Translations under genes and position numbers: made by a program | The notes under the pieces: model-generated | What the model saw: only the letters and a program-made list of their open reading frames with translations | Told to the model about the DNA's origin: nothing | Database searches by the model: none | Part shown: positions 15,781 through 24,982 of the stretch, in pieces | Layout: every line of letters starts with the position of its first letter | Numbering within the stretch: the stretch's first letter is position 1 | Source: Vibrio crassostreae 9ZC13 | GTDB taxonomy: Bacteria; Pseudomonadota; Gammaproteobacteria; Enterobacterales; Vibrionaceae | DNA: 36,732 nt | Assembly (NCBI RefSeq): GCF_000272045.2 | Contig: NZ_AJYZ02000019.1 | Coordinates: 1,997,664 to 2,034,395 of the forward strand | Direction of reading: 5' to 3'

Positions 15781-17484
15781 TTAAGCTTTTGCATACATGA
15801 GTGTTCTATAACCACCGATTAAGTTGCGTGCTTTAAAGCCGTTGTTGACGAGTTGGCGATAAGCCACGTTACCACGTAACCCGACTTGGCAGTAGATTAC
15901 AATCTCTTTGTCTTTTGATAGTTCGTCCATGCGGTGACGCAGTTGGTCGACAGGAATGTTGATTGCGCCTTCAATAAAGCCACCATTTTCTAGTTCGCCA
16001 GGGTTACGAACATCGAGTAGGAGTTGGTTGTCGCTTAATGTTGCAATCTCATCGAAATGAATAGGTGTCGCGTCACCTTTAATAATATTGTTGGCAACAA
16101 ATGCGGCTTGGTTAATCACGTCCTTGGCACTCCCGTAAGGTGGTGCATAGGTTAATTCAAGGTGTTGAAGCTGATCAACGGTCATACCTGCACGTTGAGC
16201 TACTGCCATAACATCAATTCGTTTATCGACACCATCTTTGCCCACTGCTTGCGCACCAAAGATTTTGCCTGTTTTTGGATCGAACAACATCTTGAACGAT
16301 ACAATCTCAGCACCTGGGTAGTAACTTGCATGGCTGGCAGTATGGACATAGACTTTTTCATAGTCTACGCATTCGCGCTTCAACTGTTTTTCGTTTTTCC
16401 CTGTTGAGGCAACGGCTAGGTCAAAAATCTTACAGATAGCTGTGCCCTGTGTACCTTGATAGATTTCATTGCGTCCGAGCATGTTGTCGGCAGCCATACG
16501 ACCTTGACGGTTAGCAGGGCCAGCAAGCGGAACTAGAGTTTGTGCACCTGTGACAAAGTCTTTTTCTTCGACCACATCACCCACAGCGTAGATGCTAGGA
16601 TCGCTAGTCTGCATCATTTCATTGGTGTAGATACCACCTAGTTCGCCAATTTGAAGTCCTGCTTCTTTTGCTAACTTAGTCTCAGGACGCACACCGATAG
16701 CCATGATTAAGATATCAGTAGTTAATGACTCGCCATTATTAAGTGTTAATTCTAATTCACCCTCTATGTGTTGGTGCTTCTCGCTCTCGCCTGAATCAAA
16801 ACTTGCGATGTGTTCGTTAGGTATATATTTCACAGACTCAAGCGCGACGCCGAGTTTTAGGTCGATGCCTTTGTCACGAATCTCCGCATGGGCAAAGCCG
16901 GCCATTTCCCGGTCTACTGGCGTCATTACTTGGTCAGCCATCTCAATCAACGAAGTCTTGATCCCAAGCTGATGAAACGCTTCCATCATTTCCAAGCCGA
17001 TAAAGCCACCGCCAACAACTGTCGCGTGCTCAGGTTTATTCATTTGGATTGTTTCGATGATGCGATCCATATCTGGAATATTGCGTAGTGAATGGGTGAG
17101 GGGGTTATCGATTCCTGAGATGGGAGGAACGACGGCACCGGCTCCAGGGCTGAGTAATAAGAAGTCGTAACTCTCGCTGTAGTGATTACCATCAACAAGA
17201 TTTTTGACTGTAACGGTTTTATTGGTGCGATCAATAGAGGTAACTTCGTTCATCACTCGTGCGTCAACGTTGAAGCGAGCTAAGAAGCTTTCAGGTGTTT
17301 GTAACAGAAGCTTGCTTCTATCCTCGATATCGCCACCTATGTGGTATGGCAATCCACAGTTGGCAAAAGAGACGAATGGTCCTCGTTCAAACATTATTAT
17401 TTCGGCTTCTTCACTAAGACGACGAGCGCGTGCAGCAGCTGAAGCACCTCCAGCTACGCCACCGATGATTACAATTTTAGTCAT
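15781..17484 (-). CDS. CoA-disulfide/persulfide reductase with fused rhodanese domain
   Basis: A 567-residue flavoenzyme of the pyridine nucleotide-disulfide family. It has the FAD dinucleotide fold (IVIIGGVAGGASAAARARR, 4-22), the active cysteine 43 in SFANCGLPYHIGG typical of CoA-disulfide reductases with a single redox cysteine, an NAD(P)H fold near 160 (VVGGGFIGLEMME) and an FAD motif near 300 (IYAVGDVVE). The C-terminal 110 residues are a rhodanese domain with Cys532 in IYCQVGLRG. Such CoADR-Rhd fusions reduce CoA disulfide or persulfides with NAD(P)H, as in Shewanella Npsr, linking to sulfur and redox stress handling. AGGTAAA precedes the start. It is single, with a shared terminator region at 15641-15677. 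Confidence 0.9.
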   Translation of the reverse strand: MTKIVIIGGVAGGASAAARARRLSEEAEIIMFERGPFVSFANCGLPYHIGGDIEDRSKLLLQTPESFLARFNVDARVMNEVTSIDRTNKTVTVKNLVDGNHYSESYDFLLLSPGAGAVVPPISGIDNPLTHSLRNIPDMDRIIETIQMNKPEHATVVGGGFIGLEMMEAFHQLGIKTSLIEMADQVMTPVDREMAGFAHAEIRDKGIDLKLGVALESVKYIPNEHIASFDSGESEKHQHIEGELELTLNNGESLTTDILIMAIGVRPETKLAKEAGLQIGELGGIYTNEMMQTSDPSIYAVGDVVEEKDFVTGAQTLVPLAGPANRQGRMAADNMLGRNEIYQGTQGTAICKIFDLAVASTGKNEKQLKRECVDYEKVYVHTASHASYYPGAEIVSFKMLFDPKTGKIFGAQAVGKDGVDKRIDVMAVAQRAGMTVDQLQHLELTYAPPYGSAKDVINQAAFVANNIIKGDATPIHFDEIATLSDNQLLLDVRNPGELENGGFIEGAINIPVDQLRHRMDELSKDKEIVIYCQVGLRGNVAYRQLVNNGFKARNLIGGYRTLMYAKA

Positions 17485-17752
17485 ACGTTTACCTATTACT
17501 GTCTCTAAGTTTAACTATACAAATTGCCGAGCATAGAGCTTGTATCTTCTTAATGATCAGTACTGGCTGGTCGCCGGCGATTGAGTAGTTTTCGAAATAC
17601 CTAGATACTATAAAGATGTAAATTAGCATTGTCTAATATTTATTTTGAAGCTATCACCTCGGGATTGAGCGTTTGGTCCAAGGGCTGTGATTAGACTAAA
17701 GCACGCTAGTAAAGGTAATACGCGTTAGCGAGTCGAGTACAGGTTAGCCAAA

Positions 17753-18655
17753 TTAACTGTCATGAGCATAATGAACAGGATCACGGATGTGCTGACTGAT
17801 TACGTTCTTCAGATCTTGTTCATACAGATCTAGCCAGGCATAACGCTCGCGATACAACTTACGCTTTTGACGTTTTAGAGCTTCAAGATTTTTCCTGTTC
17901 GGGTTTGTCGGGAGACGATAGAAATAGTTATCATGCACCTGTCCATCGTGCTCTTCCCACAGACTGTCGTATTTAAGGCTGATGTCTTTGTTTTTCTTAC
18001 CGTAGCGTAATGAGTTCGAGACATGACCAGACTCTTTTACCGCATAGATATTGTCGATACCCAAGTTAATAGCGAGCAGTCGTAGTGTTTCTACCATGAA
18101 GGATTTAGGTCTTAAACCGTAAAAAGCTTTGGTGAATGTGCGGCTAAATCCATTGTCATTGGCGCCACCCTGTATACCGCCGATGTAGATGTTGTTGTCG
18201 AAAACAGTAAACGAAATGGTATACATTTTTTCGAATTGAGAGTTGGTCAATGAAATTGTCAGTTCACCTTCTTTTCTCGCGTTTCTTTCGAAGCTGAGAT
18301 TAACCAGATAAACGTTGTCATCTATCTCAAGTTTTAAAAGATTGAGCCTTTCGTTATAGATTTGGTGTCTAGCTTCTGTTGCGAAGGTGTTTTCAAACCA
18401 GTCGTAGTGTTTGGATAAGATATCGATCTTTTCTTTATTGCTAAAGCCAGTACATAAGTAGGGAGTCACAAATTTAGAAAGGAAGTTGGGTTGCTTGATA
18501 AATAATAACTTTCTCTCTTCAGAGTTGAAATTATTACTCATTTTTCGAGTAGCTGAATAATAAAACAGGGCTCGAATAGTAAACTTAACTATCGCTTTGT
18601 ACTTACCCTTATTTTTATGGGTATTTGCTTCAATCCCCATGCGAACGACATTCAT
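17753..18655 (-). CDS. VirK/YbjX-family protein (DUF535)
   Basis: About 300 residues of the DUF535 family. I start at the ATG 18655, which has GAGG 5 bases ahead; the longer frame to 18688 has no such site. The family core is visible: TISFTVFDNNIYIGGIQGG in the middle, then LRPKSFMVETLRLLAINLGI, the AVKESGHVSNSLRY segment and a basic carboxy-terminal helix (NLEALKRQKRKLYRERYAWL). VirK and YbjX relatives affect the outer surface and resistance to host peptides in enterobacteria; the activity is unknown. It stands next to the glycosylation cassette, in the same direction as the minus-strand genes but with a 320-base gap. Confidence 0.85.
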   Translation of the reverse strand: MNVVRMGIEANTHKNKGKYKAIVKFTIRALFYYSATRKMSNNFNSEERKLLFIKQPNFLSKFVTPYLCTGFSNKEKIDILSKHYDWFENTFATEARHQIYNERLNLLKLEIDDNVYLVNLSFERNARKEGELTISLTNSQFEKMYTISFTVFDNNIYIGGIQGGANDNGFSRTFTKAFYGLRPKSFMVETLRLLAINLGIDNIYAVKESGHVSNSLRYGKKNKDISLKYDSLWEEHDGQVHDNYFYRLPTNPNRKNLEALKRQKRKLYRERYAWLDLYEQDLKNVISQHIRDPVHYAHDS

Positions 18656-18975
18656 AATCACCTCAAAGAAGAAGGATTGCTCGAACACAGTCGTGTCATG
18701 AACCCTTCCAATAATCTGACCAATAACAAGAAAATGATGATAGTGAAAAAGGCGATTTGGGTAAGTATGGATATGTATAGCTATGTAACCTAATCAGTTA
18801 CTTAGTGAGTGGTTCTTGTTCGATTATGCCTTGTTATGTGGAAGGGAACTGGATTGATGACTATAAAAGAGTCGTTTATAGGAACAATGTTGCACCTTTT
18901 ACGGGTTACGTGCTTTTAGAGTTGCAAGCCGAAAAGTATTTGGTCTATCGAATCTGGTGGAGGTTAGCTTCGGTT
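18656..18975. other. Gap between glycosylation cassette and DUF535 gene
   Basis: A plus-strand frame of 64 codons (18805-18999) runs into the 3' end of the next gene and has no recognisable motif, so I see no gene here. The gap likely holds the DUF535 promoter. Confidence 0.5.
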
Positions 18976-19932
18976 TTAGGGTTCTGTATAAGACTTTGAC
19001 CACATAAAAGCACCGATAACCCAGGCTGTAACATCTCCGCTTATAGTGGTTAGACGCAATATCATGGTTATCGCTAAAGAAACCTCTGAACCGTAAATTG
19101 GGTTAAGTAGGCTAACCAGAACAAGTTCTCTAACTCCGATCCCAGCAGGGGACCCGGGGGTGAAGAATCCAACAATCCAGGCGACCGCGAAAATGCTCCC
19201 TAGTGTCAATATATCGAGTTCCCAAAGGTCAAACAGTGCTCCTCCAACTAAAGATATTACCGCGCCCAATAGTAAATAGTTAAATAAATATGTTACTAAA
19301 CTCACCATCACAATTGGTAACGTAGGGAGTTTAAGTTCGTCTATTTGTGCCACGTCTTGTTTTGATAGAAACCAAGCATACAGGCGAACAAACGAATGCC
19401 GAAAGATCTTCGGTCCAAAGACAATAGTGGTAATAGTCAAACTAAGTATAAGTACGTGTGTTTGTATGGATGATTCGTGAATGAAGTCATTCCCTTGATG
19501 GATCCCATGATATAGGGTCAAGATAACCACAACTCCAACTACCCAAATGGTTTCGATAAGCATACTCAAGAGAATTTTACTTCGCTTCATTCTTAACTTT
19601 TCAGATAACACAACGCGCCCTATATGGTGTGCTATGTTTCCGGGTAAGTACTTTGCCAATTGAGCTACAAGGTTTATTGAAACGACCTGAGTTATGTTAC
19701 CTCTACTTTCTCCTACGGATTTCAGTAGGTAGTAGCTAACTAAACCACCGTTTATTAACGTCCAGCTATAAAGAGCAATACTTCCGACTAGGACTAATAT
19801 TAGATCGTAGCTCCAATTAATCGTGTACCAAATTGATAATTGAATTGATGACTGATAACAAAACCATATAATTAGCGATATAGATATAAGCCAACCTAGT
19901 TTCTCTACCTGTATTCGTATATTAGACACCAA
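18976..19932 (-). CDS. UPF0104/LPG-synthase-type membrane protein
   Basis: A 318-residue integral membrane protein of the UPF0104 family, related to the transmembrane half of lysylphosphatidylglycerol synthase and often annotated as a flippase-like domain. It has seven to eight hydrophobic segments and the family marks YLPGNIAHHIGRVVL (about 96-110) and GFFTPGSPAGIGVRELVL (about 255-272), with the glycine/proline turn and RE pair. These genes often sit beside GT2 enzymes. The start is a TTG at 19932 (AAGGG six bases before) or GTG at 19929. Third gene of the minus-strand cassette, 17 bases after the GT2 stop. Likely handles a lipid-linked sugar in the inner membrane (inference). Confidence 0.8.
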   Translation of the reverse strand: MVSNIRIQVEKLGWLISISLIIWFCYQSSIQLSIWYTINWSYDLILVLVGSIALYSWTLINGGLVSYYLLKSVGESRGNITQVVSINLVAQLAKYLPGNIAHHIGRVVLSEKLRMKRSKILLSMLIETIWVVGVVVILTLYHGIHQGNDFIHESSIQTHVLILSLTITTIVFGPKIFRHSFVRLYAWFLSKQDVAQIDELKLPTLPIVMVSLVTYLFNYLLLGAVISLVGGALFDLWELDILTLGSIFAVAWIVGFFTPGSPAGIGVRELVLVSLLNPIYGSEVSLAITMILRLTTISGDVTAWVIGAFMWSKSYTEP

Positions 19933-19949
19933 GCGAAACCCTTAGACGG

Positions 19950-20918
19950 TTACTTTGATATTTTTGATTTTTCATTCGCTAACCTATCCTCTAGTTTCTC
20001 GATTCGGTACAGCAGTTTTTCCATTAACTTGCGATTGAAGCTTACTAGGTCTGCGACAAATCCTACAATCATAGTGAGAAACCCAAGTATTAATAATGTG
20101 CTGCCGAGTAATAAGGACTGAATATGGCCATCGCCACCCCCATCCATGAAAAAGTATAGGAAACGAATGATGGGTAATACACCAACGGCAACCATTATGG
20201 CACCTAAAATAAAGAACACACGCAAGGGTTTGTACATTGTGTAGATACGAATTAATGTGGAAATAGACATCCTTAAAAAGTGAGGAATACTTGAAAATAG
20301 CCTAGACTCTCTAGTCTTCTCGTTAGTGTGGATTGGAACGGAGATTACACCGAGCTTTTTCGCACTAGCTTGAATAAGCATCTCAATCGTGTAACTGAAC
20401 TCTGATACTATATTTATTTGTTGTGCTGCTGATCTTGATATTGCTCTGAAACCACTGACTGAGTCTTTTATGTCTAAGCCGGTCGCTTTGGACACGATAT
20501 AACTACCTAACACTTGAAGGGTTCGCTTGAAAAATGAGAAATGTTTATTGTTATAACCACCTCGGTTTCCGACGACAATATCAGCTCTCTTATTCAGTAT
20601 GGGTTCGACTAACTTAGAGATTTCAGAGCCATTGTATTGGTTGTCACCATCAGTATTAACAATGATATCAGCTTTCTTATCTATGCAGGTTTCTAACCCT
20701 AGGTGAAACGCGTGGGCTAAACCCTTATTTCTCGTGCTCTCTACTATGTAATCCACGCCTAACTGTTGCGCTATAGCAACCGTATCATCTGTAGAACCAT
20801 CGTCTATAACAAGTATCTCGATTTTATCTATACCTTTGATCTCTTCCGGTATACCTCGGATTACTGATTTGAGGTTACTTCCTTCGTTATAGCAAGGGAT
20901 TTGAACAATTAGTTTCAA
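19950..20918 (-). CDS. GT2 polyprenyl-phosphate-type glycosyltransferase
   Basis: A family 2 glycosyltransferase of about 322 residues. I use the TTG at 20918 as start because GAGG lies 8 bases upstream and the protein then begins MKLIVQIPCYNEG; a GTG at 20927 is the other option. The GT-A core shows LVIDDGSTDDT, KGLAHAF, NTDGDNQY (the DxD) and SVSGFRAISR with SYTIEMLIQ. Two hydrophobic segments (near 230-285) and a coiled C-terminal tail (LEDRLANE) follow, as in enzymes that load a sugar onto undecaprenyl phosphate (DPM1/ArnC-like). It lies in the middle of a three-gene cassette after the GT-C gene. Sugar unknown. Confidence 0.85.
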   Translation of the reverse strand: MKLIVQIPCYNEGSNLKSVIRGIPEEIKGIDKIEILVIDDGSTDDTVAIAQQLGVDYIVESTRNKGLAHAFHLGLETCIDKKADIIVNTDGDNQYNGSEISKLVEPILNKRADIVVGNRGGYNNKHFSFFKRTLQVLGSYIVSKATGLDIKDSVSGFRAISRSAAQQINIVSEFSYTIEMLIQASAKKLGVISVPIHTNEKTRESRLFSSIPHFLRMSISTLIRIYTMYKPLRVFFILGAIMVAVGVLPIIRFLYFFMDGGGDGHIQSLLLGSTLLILGFLTMIVGFVADLVSFNRKLMEKLLYRIEKLEDRLANEKSKISK

Positions 20919-20947
20919 TTTTGCCACCTCTATTTATTCTGGTTTGT

Positions 20948-22681
20948 TTAAAATCCGCTAAACATACGAGATTCTCGATTGCTCTCTTTAGGCCTATATA
21001 AATTCTCCCCCCAACGAAGTGTATATGTACCTGTATCTTCGAAAATTTTAATAGTATTTTTTCCTTTTGATAAAGCGACGATTTCTTGTGGGTGGATAAC
21101 TTTGTTATTTATGATTACTTTTGAATCTGATTCCAAAGTGTAATTACCAGAGATATTTAAGGTAAACGTCACGGCGTTATCCTCTTGAGTTAACAGCAAC
21201 TCTTTACCTGCAACATAGAGTTCATTCCAGTGACTTATATAATTGTTTTTAATAGCTTTCCTATCTTCTTCTAAAAGAGCCAAATAGATTGATCCCACAC
21301 TGCTCTCGCTGTGAATGAACTCAAGGTATTCTGAATTCACGATCAAAAATTTAGGTTCGTGATCTTCAATAGCAAGCTTAAGTATAGGCTGTCCTGCTAT
21401 TAAGTAGTTATCCATCCCCCAAGAGCTCATGAAAAAGCCTTTCTGAGGGTATGATGAGATCATAGAGCACCTATCTATGTAGGCGACAGGTTCAGGAAAT
21501 ATCTTCTGAACAACATTAATAAAATGATACTGATAATCTAAGTTCCGGGAATATTTCAAATAAATACTTTGAAATATTAGGTTAAAAACAAACAAAAAAA
21601 CAACCCCACGGCTTATTCTCATGTATCGCTTACGAGTTTTTCTTTGATTCCATACCTCCCAAGCTAGGCCGAAATAAATTGCTGAAGGAGCTAATATAAA
21701 TGAATAAAAGTAGGGGAATGCGTTACGATAAATAAGAATAGATAATAAAGGAAGTATCAAAGTCATGAGCTTTAAGTAATCTAATTTTATTTCAATATTA
21801 TTATTTTTAATTGTTGAAGATAGGCAGAAGTAAACGCCACAAACTAAAGTAAACCAAAAGCCTAAGTCTGTTCCTAATGTATATATAAAGTAATTAGCTC
21901 GAGGGAAAAATAAATTATGGTTTAGTGTTTTGTTTGCCCCACTTAGCATTGATATAGCATCGTTCTCGGTTGTTGATGTAATGCTTTGTGAGTGCCAAAA
22001 GTATAGAGATAAAAACAGTAACGTGACTAAAATAAAATATCGCGAAAGGATAATGCTAGTTCTACGTTTTTGGGAAGATTGTACAATGGATAAAAGTGAA
22101 ATTAGGATAATAGTAGGAAGATAAAATACAGACTTTAGTGTTATAAGGAATGCTATGGCAGTAAGCAATGCAGTAATCAATGTTCGTTTGAAAGAATACT
22201 CTAGTTTTAGCAGATAATCTAAACTAGCCATTAAGCAAAAAGTTGCAATAGGGTCTGTCCGAAAACTAGCTCCCATCCTAATTACAAATGAAAATGAAAA
22301 GTAAGCTAAAACCGCAAATAGAGAAGCGGATCTACCAAGGTGTCTACGACAAATTCTAAATATAAAAAATCCTGTAGCAATTTGAAGACACAGCATAACA
22401 TTACGAGCAACAATGATTTGGTTAACCTCATTATCGGATACCCAGCTTAACCAAGTGAAAACATGCACATGGAATGTTTGAAAGCTACTTATCGATTCTC
22501 CAGCTAAAAACTGATGAACAAAAGACAGATAGTAGAATTCATCCCAATTAACCTCATAATTGAACGCGGTGTATACTCGAAGAACTATAGCTAGAAATAT
22601 CAAGGTAAGCATAATGGAACTTCTGCTTACCTTGATATCTCTATTTAATATATTAGGCTTACTATTTGTTTTTTCAAACAT
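20948..22681 (-). CDS. GT-C (family 39-like) membrane glycosyltransferase
   Basis: A 577-residue membrane enzyme. An acidic first-loop motif (VNWDEFYYLSF, about 45-55) follows the first membrane helix, as in ArnT/PMT-like GT-C enzymes, with about ten helices to residue 385 and SFRTDPIATFCLMASLDYLL around 137-156. The C-terminal 180 residues are soluble and beta-rich. Such enzymes take a sugar from a polyprenyl phosphate donor on the periplasmic side and pass it to lipid, glycan or protein. The GT2 gene downstream would supply the donor (inference). AGAAGGAAA precedes the start; it opens the minus-strand cassette. The sequence is AT-rich compared with its neighbours. Confidence 0.85.
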   Translation of the reverse strand: MFEKTNSKPNILNRDIKVSRSSIMLTLIFLAIVLRVYTAFNYEVNWDEFYYLSFVHQFLAGESISSFQTFHVHVFTWLSWVSDNEVNQIIVARNVMLCLQIATGFFIFRICRRHLGRSASLFAVLAYFSFSFVIRMGASFRTDPIATFCLMASLDYLLKLEYSFKRTLITALLTAIAFLITLKSVFYLPTIILISLLSIVQSSQKRRTSIILSRYFILVTLLFLSLYFWHSQSITSTTENDAISMLSGANKTLNHNLFFPRANYFIYTLGTDLGFWFTLVCGVYFCLSSTIKNNNIEIKLDYLKLMTLILPLLSILIYRNAFPYFYSFILAPSAIYFGLAWEVWNQRKTRKRYMRISRGVVFLFVFNLIFQSIYLKYSRNLDYQYHFINVVQKIFPEPVAYIDRCSMISSYPQKGFFMSSWGMDNYLIAGQPILKLAIEDHEPKFLIVNSEYLEFIHSESSVGSIYLALLEEDRKAIKNNYISHWNELYVAGKELLLTQEDNAVTFTLNISGNYTLESDSKVIINNKVIHPQEIVALSKGKNTIKIFEDTGTYTLRWGENLYRPKESNRESRMFSGF

Positions 22682-22874
22682 TTTCCTTCTACCCTAAACT
22701 TCCAAAGACTTTGTTATTTCATCTAAAAGCTCAGTTGCTTTTTCTAACTATAGTACCTTTGGATTTTCTTGTTTTTAGTGAGTTAGAACTTGATTACTTA
22801 GACGATTAGCTAACGGTTTGTCGTCTGTTGGGCTAAGATAAAAGTATGAAATAAGCTGTTTTATGGAACTATTG
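22682..22874. promoter_or_regulatory. Divergent promoter region of the glycosylation cassette
   Basis: This gap separates the minus-strand GT-C gene and the plus-strand epimerase gene and must hold both promoters. It is AT-rich and I cannot fix unique -35/-10 pairs. Confidence 0.45.
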
Positions 22875-23969
22875 ATGATACATATTTTGATTGGTACTCG
22901 CGCTCAGCTCATAAAAATGATTCCCATTATGAAAAATCTTCAAGATAGAAATGTTGAATACAATTTTATATTTATGGCACAGCATAGAGAAACTATATTA
23001 GAAATATTATTTGAATTTGGAATCAAAGAGCCAGATTATGTTTTATGTGACGATAATAGAGATATCGTTAGCAGTATACAGATGGTTGCATGGTCTATTA
23101 AGGTTTTACTTGTCGGTATTTATAATAAACGGGAGTTATTCAGAGGAGATAAGGACGGGATCGTAATGATTCATGGTGATGCCCCCCCATTGTTATTAGG
23201 TGCTATTTTGGCTAAAAGCCAGAAATTAAGGGTCGCCTCGGTCGAAGCTGGCTTACGTTCTTTTAATTTACTCAAGCCTTTTCCTGAGGAAATAACTCGT
23301 GTTGTTACAGCTAAATTGGGATTAATTGATGTTTTTTATTGTCAGGATCAACTCTCTGCAGAGAACGTAAGTAAATATAATAAACAAGTTGTCAACACTA
23401 ATGGGAATACTATTGTTGATACTATACAACTTGCTAGCTCTATAAATAAATTATCGACCAATTCTATCTCTGATAAACAAGAACGCTACGCTACTGTCTC
23501 ACTCCATAGATTCGAAACGATATCAAATATAAGTGGTTTGAAGAAAATAGTGGAACTAATAGAAAAACTCACTAATGTTATTCAAGTTAAGTTTATATTA
23601 CACCCTCCAACAAGAGAAGCACTTAAGAAGAATGGGCTTTATAGAACTTTGGAAAACAACATCAATCTAGACTTAATTCCTCGTATGACATTTTTGAACT
23701 TTAATAAACTCATATCGAAATCTGAGTTTATGGTTACTGATGGCGGTAGTAATCAGGAAGAATGCGCATTTCTCGGAATTCCATGTTTAGTTATTAGAAA
23801 TGAAACAGAGAGAAAAGATGGACTTGGTGATAATGCAGTTCTTTCATATTTTGACTATAACGTGATTGATAGTTTCATTGAAAACTATTCTGAATATCGT
23901 CGCCCGAGTAAAGTTCTCAAGAGAAGCCCCAGTGAAATCATTATCGACAACGTAACTAAGTCATTGTGA
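22875..23969 (+). CDS. UDP-GlcNAc 2-epimerase (WecB-like)
   Basis: A protein of about 364 residues of the UDP-N-acetylglucosamine 2-epimerase family (GT-B fold), interconverting UDP-GlcNAc and UDP-ManNAc. I start at the ATG 22875, giving MIHILIGTRAQLIKM and a GGAA 6 bases ahead. Seen: HGDAPPLLLG, VEAGLRSFN, FPEEITR, NTNGNTIVDT, SLHRFET (HRxEN motif slightly altered), LHPPT and DGGSNQEECAFLGIPCLVI. The catalytic acids and the histidine are kept. No UDP-ManNAc dehydrogenase neighbour is present. It faces away from the GT cassette, so it may feed ManNAc into that pathway, or into a separate surface polysaccharide. Confidence 0.9.
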   Translation: MIHILIGTRAQLIKMIPIMKNLQDRNVEYNFIFMAQHRETILEILFEFGIKEPDYVLCDDNRDIVSSIQMVAWSIKVLLVGIYNKRELFRGDKDGIVMIHGDAPPLLLGAILAKSQKLRVASVEAGLRSFNLLKPFPEEITRVVTAKLGLIDVFYCQDQLSAENVSKYNKQVVNTNGNTIVDTIQLASSINKLSTNSISDKQERYATVSLHRFETISNISGLKKIVELIEKLTNVIQVKFILHPPTREALKKNGLYRTLENNINLDLIPRMTFLNFNKLISKSEFMVTDGGSNQEECAFLGIPCLVIRNETERKDGLGDNAVLSYFDYNVIDSFIENYSEYRRPSKVLKRSPSEIIIDNVTKSL

Positions 23970-24084
23970 TAAAACCAGTTTTGATCATCTACTTGGGTGG
24001 GTGTTAAGAGTTAGCGATACGTAACCATAACGAACAAACTCATTGTAGTTGCTGACGTCATAGATCACTAAGACAAGCCTATAA

Positions 24085-24117
24085 CCAAAAATGCCACTAC
24101 AAATCTGCAGTGGCATT
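24085..24117 (-). terminator. Terminator of the HU operon
   Basis: A 9-bp perfect stem (AATGCCACT at 24090-24098 and AGTGGCATT at 24109-24117) is followed on the minus strand by a T-rich run (TTTTTGGTTAT). It lies 56 bases beyond the 47-residue gene. Confidence 0.8.
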
Positions 24118-24172
24118 AGAACGATAACAAACTATCACCTTGCTTAAACCTAAACTTTAGTTCTTATATAAA

Positions 24173-24316
24173 TTAAAGTTCTAACAGTTTAGCCAGTTCA
24201 CGCTCTTCGAGAAGCTCTTCAATGCGTTGACGAGTCTTAGGCGTTTCGGCTTGCGCTTTAGTCGACTTGCCTGCTTTTTTGCTTCGGCTCGTTTTCGCTT
24301 TTTCCTTAGTCGTCAT
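24173..24316 (-). CDS. 47-residue basic coiled-coil protein after HU
   Basis: A short gene missed by length cut-offs. ATG at 24316 has AAGGAAG 6 bases upstream, and the frame runs 47 codons to TAA at 24173. The first half is rich in lysine, serine, threonine and alanine (KEKAKTSRSKKAGKSTKAQ) and the second is a charged helix (RQRIEELLEERELAKLLEL), a plausible amphipathic or coiled helix. It resembles the short proteins grouped with PA3496, though I cannot confirm that. It begins 34 bases after the HU stop and is followed by a terminator, so it is probably made with HU. A DNA- or nucleoid-related role is only a guess. Confidence 0.7.
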   Translation of the reverse strand: MTTKEKAKTSRSKKAGKSTKAQAETPKTRQRIEELLEERELAKLLEL

Positions 24317-24350
24317 CGTAATCTTCCTTGTGTTTTTTGTGTTTTTTGTG

Positions 24351-24626
24351 TTACAGGTTGCACGTCTCTTTTAGTGCCTTGCCCGCTTTAAATGCTGGCG
24401 TCTTTGATGCGGCAATCTGAATCTCTTCTCCGGTTCGCGGGTTACGACCAGTGCGAGCAGCTCGAGAGTTAACTTTAAAGCTACCAAATCCAAGGATCGA
24501 TACGTCATCACCGTTCGCAAGCGAAGTAGAGATACCTTCAACTAGCGCATTTAGTGCTGTGCCTGCTTGGTCTTTTGAGATGTCTGCAGAAGTCGCGATG
24601 TGTTCAACTAATTGAGATTTGTTCAT
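24351..24626 (-). CDS. HU-family nucleoid DNA-binding protein
   Basis: A 91-residue HU protein, the usual length for the family. The N-terminal helices start [17 protein letters not shown], the dimer core has [13 protein letters not shown], and the DNA-intercalating beta arm has RNPRTGEEI with the proline at its tip; the family C-terminal FKAGKALKE follows. It bends and compacts DNA. AAGGAATATAGATA precedes the ATG. Which HU (alpha-like or beta-like) cannot be fixed; a separate hupA or hupB may lie elsewhere. It is first in an operon with a 47-residue basic protein. Confidence 0.95.
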   Translation of the reverse strand: MNKSQLVEHIATSADISKDQAGTALNALVEGISTSLANGDDVSILGFGSFKVNSRAARTGRNPRTGEEIQIAASKTPAFKAGKALKETCNL

Positions 24627-24921
24627 TATCTATATTCCTTATTGAGTACGGCTGGCGTCTACCTTTAGCACCTAGCTTATGCGATCTTATCAACAGCAAT
24701 TGAAATAATGTCAGTGAGCGGGTAGAGCTTTGTAAAGTAACCAACAGAATTGACTATAAAAGCATCTGTCGGTTCAATCAATGCAATTCATTGATTATTA
24801 TTGGTTTATAGACATGTTGCCCAAATTTACTTGAGAAAAGAGCATTAGGGTTGCCCGTTCGATTCATAATCCAAATCGAAGCTGTCATCTATCACGTTGA
24901 TAACGAAAGAGTAAAAACAAA
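24627..24921. other. HU upstream region
   Basis: No gene seen. It must contain the HU promoter near 24640-24700 and is bounded on the right by a terminator of the next minus-strand gene. Confidence 0.5.
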
Positions 24922-24947
24922 GAAGCCCAGCTTAATTGCTGGGCTTC
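24913..24947 (-). terminator. Terminator after the VC0807-family gene
   Basis: A perfect 10-bp stem (GAAGCCCAGC at 24922-24931, GCTGGGCTTC at 24938-24947) with a T-rich tail on the minus strand (TTTGTTTTTAC). It lies 35 bases past the stop at 24983. Confidence 0.9.
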
Positions 24948-24982
24948 ATGTTGTGCTGTCAGAGCGATTTGTTAATTCAGAA

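Noticed and set aside
18805..18999. 64-codon plus-strand frame overlapping the UPF0104 gene end
   Set aside because: No recognisable domain, poor start, overlaps a convincing gene on the other strand.
24331..24352. Short GTGTTTTTT direct repeat between HU and the small gene
   Set aside because: Two and a half copies only; simple low-complexity sequence.
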